Assembly: GCA_965194515.1 (NCBI GenBank) | Contig: OZ239146.1 | Span: 1,364,001 to 1,428,000 of the forward strand | Direction: 5' to 3' | From: Acidimicrobilacustris europaeus | Lineage (GTDB): Bacteria > Actinomycetota > Acidimicrobiia > Acidimicrobiales > Acidimicrobilacustridaceae | DNA: 64,000 bases | Shown: in pieces, positions 51,125 to 58,872 of the stretch | Layout: every line of letters begins with the position of its first letter | Numbering within the stretch: position 1 is the first letter of the stretch | Notes under the pieces: model-generated | What the model was told of the DNA's origin: nothing | Seen by the model: only the letters and a program-made list of their open reading frames with translations | The model's database searches: none | Made by a program: the position numbers and the translations under genes

Positions 51125-52168
51125 ATGTCCGAGACCGAACTCGACGCATTGCGTCAGGAAATCGCTCAGTTGCGCGACGAACTCCATAAGCTGCGACCAG
51201 CAACTGCGATCTCGCGACGTCACGCGTTGCGCAGTGCAGGTGTCGTCGCCGCAGGCGCGCTCGCTGGTGGCATCGCCACTATTGCCAGCGCCGGACCAGC
51301 GGCTGCTGCTTCGGGAAACTTCACCGGGGATCCCGCAGTCACCGCCGATGCAACGACAGGGGCCGGTGTTGTTGCGACCTCGGTGTCTGGCTCTGCGATT
51401 GCCGCATTGACATCGTCACAAGTAGACGCCGCAATTACGGCCACGAATCCCAACTGGTTCGGTGTTGCCGGAACCGGGACGATCGGAGTTGTGGGCACGG
51501 CCACATCGGCAGGAACCACCGGCGTACGCGGCGTTGCCGACAGCACCGTTAGTGGAAACGGCGGAATGTTCTCGGGCCCAAATGGAATCTTGATCAATGG
51601 ATCTTCTGTGACAATCCAAATGCAGTCTGCAACCAGCGGAGCTCCGCCATCGACACAGAACTCGTACAGCCAAGGTGCACTCGTCGTCGACAACGCCGGC
51701 GCGCTTTGGTACTGCGTTACCAGTGGCACGCCCGGAACCTGGCGACAACTCTCCGGCGCAACAACTGCAGGTGCCTATCACCCGGTGACCCCTGGGCGCG
51801 TCTACGACAGTCGGTGCGCGCAACCATCTCCCGGGCCGCTCTCTTCTCACGGGATTCGGCTGCTGTCGGTTGCTGCGCAACGCGACTTGGCAACGGGTGC
51901 AATCACGAACCCGAACTTCATTCCAGCGAACGCAACTGCGGTCTTCGCCAACGTTGCCGTCGTGAACACCGTCGACTCGGGATACCTCACCATCAATCCT
52001 GGAGGCGTAACGACGGTGAGTGCGTCGACCATCAACTGGGGAACGAGTAACCAGATCCAAGCAAACGGCGTGAGCCTCACCCTCGACAACGCGCGGCAAG
52101 TCACCGTCGTTGCCGGCGGCTCTGGTTCCACCGATTTCCTCATCGACATCTTCGGCTACTGGCTGTAA
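51125..52168 (+). CDS. Tat-exported protein with C-terminal secreted repeat domain
   Basis: A 347-residue protein. The N-terminal 25 residues form an acidic coiled-coil-like helix. A twin-arginine signal (RR at 31-32, then hydrophobic residues to AAAA near 62) follows. The mid part is Thr/Gly/Ser-rich, including repeats of GT-G-V type. The C-terminal domain (about 219-347) starts HPVTPGRVYDSR and ends DFLIDIFGYWL, and is the same domain found three times in the neighbouring S8 protease. A Shine-Dalgarno AGGGGG precedes ATG. Likely a surface or secreted protein of unknown role. Confidence 0.78.
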   Translation: MSETELDALRQEIAQLRDELHKLRPATAISRRHALRSAGVVAAGALAGGIATIASAGPAAAASGNFTGDPAVTADATTGAGVVATSVSGSAIAALTSSQVDAAITATNPNWFGVAGTGTIGVVGTATSAGTTGVRGVADSTVSGNGGMFSGPNGILINGSSVTIQMQSATSGAPPSTQNSYSQGALVVDNAGALWYCVTSGTPGTWRQLSGATTAGAYHPVTPGRVYDSRCAQPSPGPLSSHGIRLLSVAAQRDLATGAITNPNFIPANATAVFANVAVVNTVDSGYLTINPGGVTTVSASTINWGTSNQIQANGVSLTLDNARQVTVVAGGSGSTDFLIDIFGYWL

Positions 52169-52183
52169 CCAACAGTTAGTTCC

Positions 52184-54844
52184 CTAACTCGAGAACCAAC
52201 CAACAACGTCAACCACAACAGGCGTCGACCCGGTGCTATTGAATAGCGACACCTTGCCGTCCGGTCCTAGTTCGGCAATCACCATGTTCGGGACGATCTG
52301 ACCAGGAACAAAATTGAGGTTTGATGCTCCCGAGGCGACACTCCCCGATGCGAATACAGTGAGATAACCAGATCCCGTTGAACTCACCACCGTCACGTTC
52401 AGCACGACCGCTCGAGCACCCGTTGCCGGGACTCCGCCTCGACCTGCAACTTCAAACGAAAGCGTTCCTCTGCTCCCTATTGGCCCGATGTTCTGTTGTC
52501 GCCCATCGATCGTTGTAAGCCCTCCTCGCGACTCAACTAATCGAGCAGGGGAAAGTGAGGTCATTTGCGAGGTCGAACTAAACCAGCCCATAACATCGAC
52601 CACGACATTTACAAATCCCGAGTTGTTGTAAATCGAAATCGATCCGTCGGCACCAACTTTTGCGATCACCATATTTGCGATCGTCTGGCCCCCAAGAACA
52701 TTGAGGTTTGACGCGTTTGGCTTGGAAGCACCTCCAGGAAACACGGTGAGGTAGCTCTCCGCCCCTGCGTCAACCGCAGTTACATTGAGCGCTACAGCAG
52801 ACACTCCAGTTGCAGGGACACTGCCGCGTCCAGCCACCGGGACAGAGAGCGTTTGACCGGCACCGATCGCCCCGATCCCTTGCAACTGTCCATCGATGGT
52901 CGTATACCCCGGCACTGAACGCGTCTCAACAATTCGAGCCGGGTCAAGTGGGCCGTATCCAGCAGAAACGGGGAACCAGCCGACAACATCTATCGCGACA
53001 TCAACCGAACCCTGTGAATTGAACACCGCAATCGAACCATCAGTGCCGAGTTTCGCAATGACCATGTTCGGCACGATTGCACCCGCAACAAAGTTAATGT
53101 TTGAGGCCTTCGGAAGGGGCGAACCCGATGGATACACCGTCAAGTAACCACCAACAGATGGGTTAATGACAGTCACGTTCAGTGCGACTGCGCCGGCACC
53201 CGTTTGGGGCACACCACCGCGCCCAGCGATCGGGATCACACTTACCCCACCGCCTCGAAGTTTACCTTTCCCCACTTGCTGGCCATCAACTGATTGCCCG
53301 TCAGCATTCTGCGGTCGCGTATCGGAAAGGCGAACTGGTGGGACCGAATTGAACGTTGAAGATCCCGTCGATACGGCGTCATACAAACGAACACTTGGGA
53401 TCAAATATCCGGACGCATCCACGACGTACCCTGTGCTGCGCAAACGAGCGAGTGTCAGTGCCGGCGTAGCCAATTTAAGTACTGCGAATGCTCCGGCTAC
53501 GGCTGGGGTTGCCATCGATGTGCCCGAAAGCGATCCCATTTGCGATCCAAGAATCGATGAAGTGATGTTTGAGCCCGGTGCCATCAGGTCAACCTGTGGG
53601 CCATCGTTGGAGTAATAGGTCGTCACATCGGGGACCCCATCAACTGCTCCGACAGTCACGGCCGTTGAAATGCATCCTGGTGCCGATACTCCGTCCGCCC
53701 AACGATCATTACCTGAGGCGATCACCGTCGTAATGCCAACAGTCAAAAGCAGATCAATAAAAGCTTTTGTGGAACTATTCGAATTATCGCAATAGTTCGT
53801 GTACTTAGTTGAGCCACCGACGCTCAGGTTTACCGAGACCAAGCCAGGGAACAGATCACGTTTGTTGTACAGCCAACTCAGTGCATTGTCGATACTCGAG
53901 GTCGACGACGAAATCTTTGGGACCAAACCAACCCGATACTCATAAAACACATTGATGGCAATTAGATTTGCCTCAGGGGCAATACCAGAAGGGATACTGC
54001 TCCCGTTTCCACCGACTGCAATACCAGCAACATGGGTCCCATGTTCACAACCAGCCGTGCCTGAACATGGTTTGGCTGCACCAACGATTGGATTGCTCGT
54101 CGGCGACATCACTGCACCGGGTGGGCATGAGGAACTGAAGCAGGCTTCGGCAATCGTCTTTTTCGTTGATCCCCGCATGAGATAGGGATGATCGGTCTGA
54201 ACGCCGGTATCGATGACCGCAACTGTCGAACCCGCACCCTTCCATCCTGCGGCCCAAGCAGCGGTAGCACCCATCGTGGCGGTGGAGTTAAGAGAACTCG
54301 GGCTAACTGTTGAGGACGGTTCAAGACTCGAAGCAGAGACAAACAACTGTTCATCGTCGTTAATCATCGACACAACGCCGGAGTTTCGTGTTGCTTCAAA
54401 GCCCGCGGCGTCAAGAGATAGCGCGATGTACGGCAAGGTTCCGACATTGTCAGTGCCTGTCCACGAACCCGCTGGCAGCTGTGCAAGAAGTTCGTTACGG
54501 GCTGCACGAACCTGCTCAATGCGCTCTTCGTCGGTACCTACTGGGGTCACGGCAAGTTTCAAAATAACCGGGGCGATATCTCCTGCATCGATGGTTACTT
54601 GAACCTCAGGCTGCACTGTGACTTGTTCAGGGGGAATCGGCCCATTTGACGAGACCGAAGGTGTCGTCGGTGCCATTGACGGCGTAGTGGATCCCGATAG
54701 TGAGGTGGTCGATGTGACGGACTCGGCGGCCTGATCATTCGTTTCTGGTCGACTCTGAATCACAACCCCAGCGAGAATCGCCCCGACCACCACAAGACCG
54801 ACTGTCGCCAGCAGCAATCGATTTCGGTTCTGGTGTGTCGCCAT
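52184..54844 (-). CDS. Secreted subtilisin-like serine protease (S8) with three C-terminal repeats
   Basis: An 886-residue protease. A signal-anchor helix (about 10-30), a Ser/Thr-rich linker and an I9-like propeptide (about 85-170) precede the catalytic domain. The triad is Asp212 (VIDTGV), His268 (HGTHVAG) and Ser443 (GTSMATP), with oxyanion Asn379 (SGND). Three 125-residue repeats fill 500-886, each from PxRxxDTR-like residues to VVGWF. The protease is probably exported and wall-associated. It lies between the two SOS loci, convergent with the Tat protein gene. No SOS box is seen upstream of its start. Confidence 0.92.
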   Translation of the reverse strand: MATHQNRNRLLLATVGLVVVGAILAGVVIQSRPETNDQAAESVTSTTSLSGSTTPSMAPTTPSVSSNGPIPPEQVTVQPEVQVTIDAGDIAPVILKLAVTPVGTDEERIEQVRAARNELLAQLPAGSWTGTDNVGTLPYIALSLDAAGFEATRNSGVVSMINDDEQLFVSASSLEPSSTVSPSSLNSTATMGATAAWAAGWKGAGSTVAVIDTGVQTDHPYLMRGSTKKTIAEACFSSSCPPGAVMSPTSNPIVGAAKPCSGTAGCEHGTHVAGIAVGGNGSSIPSGIAPEANLIAINVFYEYRVGLVPKISSSTSSIDNALSWLYNKRDLFPGLVSVNLSVGGSTKYTNYCDNSNSSTKAFIDLLLTVGITTVIASGNDRWADGVSAPGCISTAVTVGAVDGVPDVTTYYSNDGPQVDLMAPGSNITSSILGSQMGSLSGTSMATPAVAGAFAVLKLATPALTLARLRSTGYVVDASGYLIPSVRLYDAVSTGSSTFNSVPPVRLSDTRPQNADGQSVDGQQVGKGKLRGGGVSVIPIAGRGGVPQTGAGAVALNVTVINPSVGGYLTVYPSGSPLPKASNINFVAGAIVPNMVIAKLGTDGSIAVFNSQGSVDVAIDVVGWFPVSAGYGPLDPARIVETRSVPGYTTIDGQLQGIGAIGAGQTLSVPVAGRGSVPATGVSAVALNVTAVDAGAESYLTVFPGGASKPNASNLNVLGGQTIANMVIAKVGADGSISIYNNSGFVNVVVDVMGWFSSTSQMTSLSPARLVESRGGLTTIDGRQQNIGPIGSRGTLSFEVAGRGGVPATGARAVVLNVTVVSSTGSGYLTVFASGSVASGASNLNFVPGQIVPNMVIAELGPDGKVSLFNSTGSTPVVVDVVGWFSS
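52187..53347 (-). repeat. Three tandem copies of a roughly 380-bp secreted domain
   Basis: Encodes repeats at residues 500-627, 630-756 and 762-886 of the S8 protease. Each copy has NVTVV or NVTAV, YLTVFPSG-like, SNLNF-like, NMVIAKLG and VVVDVVGWF blocks. The nucleotide repeats are diverged, so the duplication is old. Confidence 0.88.
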
Positions 54845-54972
54845 TCGTCAGCCTTAGATCGGCAAGTCCTTTCTCATCATACGACCACCCATGATTTCCG
54901 TGACATCGCCCCAACTCTCGGGGGCAGCACTGTGCCCTCGAAGCCCAGTAAATCACTGGGCATTCCTTTAGT

Positions 54973-56553
54973 TCAGTCATAGATCGCTTCGACCGACCAA
55001 CTCCCCTGTTCAATCTGCACGAGCAATGCCCGACCATCGGCCAATGCCAGCTGCAAGCGGGCACGGCGACGATGCGTGAGTTGATCCCACCACCGCTCAT
55101 CACATGGCCATGGTCCTGCCCACCCCAGGATCGAGACCCCACCTCGTGCCGCGTCATCGAATCTCACCATTGAGGGTTCAGCGCTCAGCGTTCCCCTCCC
55201 ACTCACCCATACCGCAGCACCCCGCGCATCAAGCACTTGGATTGGCAGCGGTTCAGTCGGAAGCAAGGTTGGTAACGGCGAAGGCACTCGGCCCGGCCAC
55301 GGAGCATCAAGCGCAACTCCGCGTCCTTGGCCATCGTCACCATCAACGCCAACAAACGGCGCGCGCACTACGACATCGGCTGGGCCTCGGCCACCACGCC
55401 GTTCAGGGACAGTGACTGCAGCAACTCCCAACATCCCCTGCACGCGCGCCAACGCCCGACCAGCGCGTTCATCGGCCTCGGTCTCACCACCCCAGAACCC
55501 ATGTTGTCGTCCCCGGGCGGGCATCACTTCGTCAGGAACGAGTAGCAACCTTGAAACACCGCCAGTTGGCCGTTGCGCGCTCGGACCGTTCAGCCATCCA
55601 TCAAGTTGCCAACGAACACGGTCGACAATGCCTGTTGACGACAACGCGCCTTCGTGACGCCATACGCGTTCAAGTCGTTCGCCAGCATCGGTTTCAACGA
55701 CGACAAGCAAACGGGTGCATGCCAAACCTTCCGCGCAAAGCCGATCGTGCAGATCATCGGCAACCGAGCGCGCGGCAAACGCAGCAATGTCGACGCGTTC
55801 GGCAGGCGGATCGATGACCGACTCCACATCGAATGATCGCGGCGGAGGCCCAACCGAGGACGGCCGATCATCAATCCCCCGAGCCAGTCGGTGAAGAAAT
55901 CGACCTTCAACACCAAACCGAGCAACGACATCATCGACGTTGAGCGCAGCGAAGTCTCCGAGCCGACGTAACCCAAGTCGACACAAAACATCGGCCAACT
56001 CAGGACGACCAAGCACACTCACAGGAAAGGGAGAAAGAAATTTTGCTGATTCGCCCGGGGCAATCACATGCACATGATCAGGCTGAGCAATCGCGAGTTC
56101 CGCAGCTCGGGTCGCAGCAAAGATGCCATCGGCGACACCGACCCCAACAGCATCAAACCAACCCGATGACCCCAATGCTTCGTCGATCTCCGAGGCCACC
56201 AGCCTCGCTAACGGATCGTCTCCACCGAAATACCGAGAAGGCCCAAGGGTTGGAAAGGCAAGCGATCCAGGAGAAGACAGTTCAACTCGTGGAGTGAAGC
56301 GATCAACAAGCCCAGCGATTGAAGCAAACACTCGAGCGTCTCGATCAGGATCGGGATCAACGATGTGCAATGCCGGACACCGACGTTGCGCGTCACGACG
56401 GCGAAGCCCAACCTCAACTCCTTCGGCGCGAGCTGCTGGCGAAGTTGCCGTGACTCGATTTGCCGCAATAACAGCAACGGCATCATCGGCCGAGGCTGCG
56501 GTTGCGATCACCGGCCAATCCGGACACAGCACGACCAGTGTCCGCACGTTCAT
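54973..56553 (-). CDS. imuB: ImuB, catalytically dead Y-family polymerase-like protein
   Basis: A 526-residue protein. The N-terminus MNVRTLVVLCPDWPVIAT resembles Y-family polymerases, and the RVTATSPAARAEGVEVGLRRRDAQRRCP segment is typical of ImuB. The active-site acids of the SxDE motif are missing in the equivalent stretch LAFPTLGPSRYF. ImuB links DnaE2 and ImuA' to the sliding clamp. It starts 12 bp after imuA on the same strand and so shares its SOS promoter. C-terminal clamp-binding peptide not identified with certainty. Confidence 0.9.
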   Translation of the reverse strand: MNVRTLVVLCPDWPVIATAASADDAVAVIAANRVTATSPAARAEGVEVGLRRRDAQRRCPALHIVDPDPDRDARVFASIAGLVDRFTPRVELSSPGSLAFPTLGPSRYFGGDDPLARLVASEIDEALGSSGWFDAVGVGVADGIFAATRAAELAIAQPDHVHVIAPGESAKFLSPFPVSVLGRPELADVLCRLGLRRLGDFAALNVDDVVARFGVEGRFLHRLARGIDDRPSSVGPPPRSFDVESVIDPPAERVDIAAFAARSVADDLHDRLCAEGLACTRLLVVVETDAGERLERVWRHEGALSSTGIVDRVRWQLDGWLNGPSAQRPTGGVSRLLLVPDEVMPARGRQHGFWGGETEADERAGRALARVQGMLGVAAVTVPERRGGRGPADVVVRAPFVGVDGDDGQGRGVALDAPWPGRVPSPLPTLLPTEPLPIQVLDARGAAVWVSGRGTLSAEPSMVRFDDAARGGVSILGWAGPWPCDERWWDQLTHRRRARLQLALADGRALLVQIEQGSWSVEAIYD

Positions 56554-56565
56554 AGCGCCACCATG

Positions 56566-57288
56566 TCAACGACTGAACGCGACAACCGTTCCGTCCTCGC
56601 GTTCAGGCTCTGCAGTTGCGACCTGCGCGTCGACAGATGGCAACAACAACTCGCATCGTGCCGTACGACTTGCTCGCCCTCGCCCATTCACACCAACACA
56701 CACGCGACGTGAACGCAGGTGGCCGTAACCGCAACCCAAACCCTCCCATTGCGCGTCGCTAACGGTGAGCGAAAGATCAGCAGACAGCGAGGAGTTCACG
56801 GCGCCACCCGGAGACACAACGATGAGGATTGATCCGCGTTCTCGAAGTCGTGATGCAAGCCGACGGCTATCGGACGGACGAAGCGAAAGCCGCGCGTCGA
56901 GCACGATGACATCGACCGCACCGATCAATGCCGCGAGCACATCGACGTGCCGCCCAGAATTCCCTGGATCAATGAAGGCAATCCGTTCTGCATCGAGATT
57001 TGCTTCAAGCACTGCAGCCGGCGCGAGATCGTTCAGCCCCACAACCACGACCCATGACCCTGACTGCGAAGCAGCCGTGCTCAGTTGCAGTGCCAGCGAG
57101 GTTGCCCCCACTCCACCGATGGTGATGGTCGAACCACGAATGAGCCCTCCATCGGGCACGAGCCGTTCCAGAGGCTCGACCACTGGAACCACCGCTTGGC
57201 GCGCCAAGACCACCGGCCGAATGCGTTCAGCCAGTTCTTGTAACGAAGGCGGCGCTACAGAGGAAGGAAGGGCGGCGGGAAGAACCAC
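56566..57288 (-). CDS. imuA: ImuA', RecA-like mutasome component
   Basis: A 240-residue RecA-fold protein. The P-loop region reads GGVGATSLA (58-66) and lacks the Lys of a functional Walker A motif, as in mycobacterial ImuA'. Later strands such as WVVVVGLNDLAPAA and VDVIVLDARLSLRPSD follow the RecA pattern. It supports ImuB and DnaE2 in damage-induced mutagenesis. GTG 57288 lies 10 nt downstream of a LexA box. The gene is the first of the imuA-imuB operon. Confidence 0.82.
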   Translation of the reverse strand: MVLPAALPSSVAPPSLQELAERIRPVVLARQAVVPVVEPLERLVPDGGLIRGSTITIGGVGATSLALQLSTAASQSGSWVVVVGLNDLAPAAVLEANLDAERIAFIDPGNSGRHVDVLAALIGAVDVIVLDARLSLRPSDSRRLASRLRERGSILIVVSPGGAVNSSLSADLSLTVSDAQWEGLGCGYGHLRSRRVCVGVNGRGRASRTARCELLLPSVDAQVATAEPEREDGTVVAFSR

Positions 57289-57297
57289 CCCACCAGT

Positions 57298-57315
57298 ATC
57301 GAACAGATGTTCGAT
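57298..57315 (-). promoter_or_regulatory. LexA/SOS box of imuA-imuB
   Basis: ATCGAAC-AGAT-GTTCGAT, a perfect palindrome around a 4-bp spacer, fits the actinobacterial LexA operator. It occupies the 39-bp gap between the NifU-N gene and imuA. Its flank GATACTGGTGGG resembles that at dnaE2, so a shared promoter architecture is likely. Confidence 0.92.
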
Positions 57316-57327
57316 GAAGGCAACTGG

Positions 57328-57645
57328 TTAGTCGCCGAACCCTTCGGGCATAACGACTTCGACGCCTTCTCGGTAATAGATAAAGAGTTCCTCGAGCCGT
57401 TCCTTCAGCCCTGCAGATCCACCGCTGACGCTCACCGTGATGACATTGCCATTGACGTGCACCGATTCAACGCCACCAGCCTCGAACAACGTGCGGGCGA
57501 CAAGATCAGCCGGGCGATCAGCCAAGACATCGTCGGCCGAACGGTAAATCTCGTGCCCCATACCGGTGAGGGGACGATTGGTCTCAAAGCGGACCACGCC
57601 ACTCACTGAGGACGGTTTTTCGATGACAGTAACTGGCTGACCCAT
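57328..57645 (-). CDS. NifU N-terminal (Nfu_N) domain protein
   Basis: A 105-residue protein. The pattern SSVSGVVRFETNRPLTGMGHEIYRSADDVLADRPADLVARTLFEAGGVESVHVNGNVITVS matches the Nfu N-terminal domain, here without the CXXC-containing Fe-S scaffold domain of full Nfu. The role may be in iron-sulfur metabolism or assembly but is unproven. ATG 57645 lies 19 bp after the membrane-protein gene, so it is probably in the rnhB operon. Confidence 0.82.
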   Translation of the reverse strand: MGQPVTVIEKPSSVSGVVRFETNRPLTGMGHEIYRSADDVLADRPADLVARTLFEAGGVESVHVNGNVITVSVSGGSAGLKERLEELFIYYREGVEVVMPEGFGD

Positions 57646-57664
57646 GACGGTGAATGTAGCCGGG

Positions 57665-58090
57665 TCAGGCCCGACTGCCCTCCATCGGCGCGCCATCGTG
57701 ACCGCTGCGCAGCGCAACTGCCCCGATCTGCCAGACCAGAGCGGCAAGAACTACCGACACGACACCCAAACCCACATGAACGATCTTGAACGGAGCTTCG
57801 TGATCGGCCACGAGAATCATGGGCACTCGGACGAGCCACACCACCACCGTGAGCACAGCCGCCGTCATGAGAACTTTCGCTCCCCCGGCGCCGAGATTTG
57901 ATTTCCAGGCCTTTGCCACAACGACCACGACCGCCACTGCGAATCCCAAAAGCACGAGTGAAAGCACCGTGGAAAATGCTTTGGCGCCAGTGGATTCTTC
58001 GGAACGCAACGTGTTGGAGATGCGGTTACCCCAAACAAATGCCGTCCAGGCGACGAAGGCGAGAAGGACGATGCGGGAGCGGGGGTTCAT
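57665..58090 (-). CDS. Hypothetical membrane protein, four helices
   Basis: A 141-residue protein with four hydrophobic helices (about 7-22, 40-60, 73-93 and 104-124) and a short polar C-terminus. No motif I can name. It sits 35 bp after rnhB and 19 bp before the NifU-N gene, all on the minus strand. Confidence 0.78.
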   Translation of the reverse strand: MNPRSRIVLLAFVAWTAFVWGNRISNTLRSEESTGAKAFSTVLSLVLLGFAVAVVVVVAKAWKSNLGAGGAKVLMTAAVLTVVVWLVRVPMILVADHEAPFKIVHVGLGVVSVVLAALVWQIGAVALRSGHDGAPMEGSRA

Positions 58091-58125
58091 GACGCGAGGG
58101 TACCCGCCACCCGACTCGCACCGAA

Positions 58126-58833
58126 CTACCCGGCGTTAAACAGACTCGCCTGCGCAGTTACTGGATCAGAACGATGAATGCCCGACCACGGCAGATCGTC
58201 CATGTACGACCACGAACGCCGATGAATCGTGGTTGGTCCCAAGGCCGAAAGTGCCATGCGGTGTCGCGGACACGGATAGCCCTTGTTGCGATGGAAGTCG
58301 TAGGCCGGAAAGTTTTCAGCCTCGGCCCGCATCATGCGATCGCGACTCACCTTCGCCAAGATTGAGGCAGCTGCAATCGACACACATGTCGCGTCACCCT
58401 TCACGATCGTTTTCGTGATTCCGCCGCCCACAAAATCATGTGAACCATCAAGCAGCACCCGATCAGGCCGAATGTCAAGCGATTCAATCGCGCGACTCGC
58501 AGCAAGTCGCAATGCTGCAGACATACCGAGGTCGTCACATTCCTGATGCGTCACAATGCCGAGTGACCACGCATCGCACCACTCGGCAACGCGATCGAAC
58601 ATTGCCTCGCGTTCTGTCTCGGTCAGCATCTTGGAATCACGAAGCTTGTAGACACGCCGATCCTTCGGAACAACCGCAGCTCCGATGACAAGAGGACCGG
58701 CCCATGCTCCGCGACCAACTTCGTCGAGCCCGACAACAATCGCATGCCCCTCGGCCCACAATTGTTTTTCATTTGCGAGCGTTGGCGAACTGTTACGCAA
58801 ACCCGCGCGAAGTTGCCGAACCGAACCTGCCAT
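58126..58833 (-). CDS. rnhB: Ribonuclease HII
   Basis: A 235-residue RNase HII, which removes ribonucleotides from RNA-DNA hybrids. The catalytic acids are Asp37 and Glu38 (GLDEVGRG), Asp129 (LLDGS) and Asp165 (SRDRM). An N-terminal extension of about 30 residues precedes the core. ATG at 58833. It precedes two small genes and then the SOS-controlled imuA, all on the minus strand. Confidence 0.94.
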   Translation of the reverse strand: MAGSVRQLRAGLRNSSPTLANEKQLWAEGHAIVVGLDEVGRGAWAGPLVIGAAVVPKDRRVYKLRDSKMLTETEREAMFDRVAEWCDAWSLGIVTHQECDDLGMSAALRLAASRAIESLDIRPDRVLLDGSHDFVGGGITKTIVKGDATCVSIAAASILAKVSRDRMMRAEAENFPAYDFHRNKGYPCPRHRMALSALGPTTIHRRSWSYMDDLPWSGIHRSDPVTAQASLFNAG

Positions 58834-58872
58834 GACGTCGAACGTAGCGGCGAGGACAGCCCTAGCCCGGGA

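Noticed and set aside
51004..51223. Upstream extension of dnaE2
   Set aside because: The PHP domain and homologue lengths begin at 51004, and the extension would cross the LexA box and the divergent gene start.
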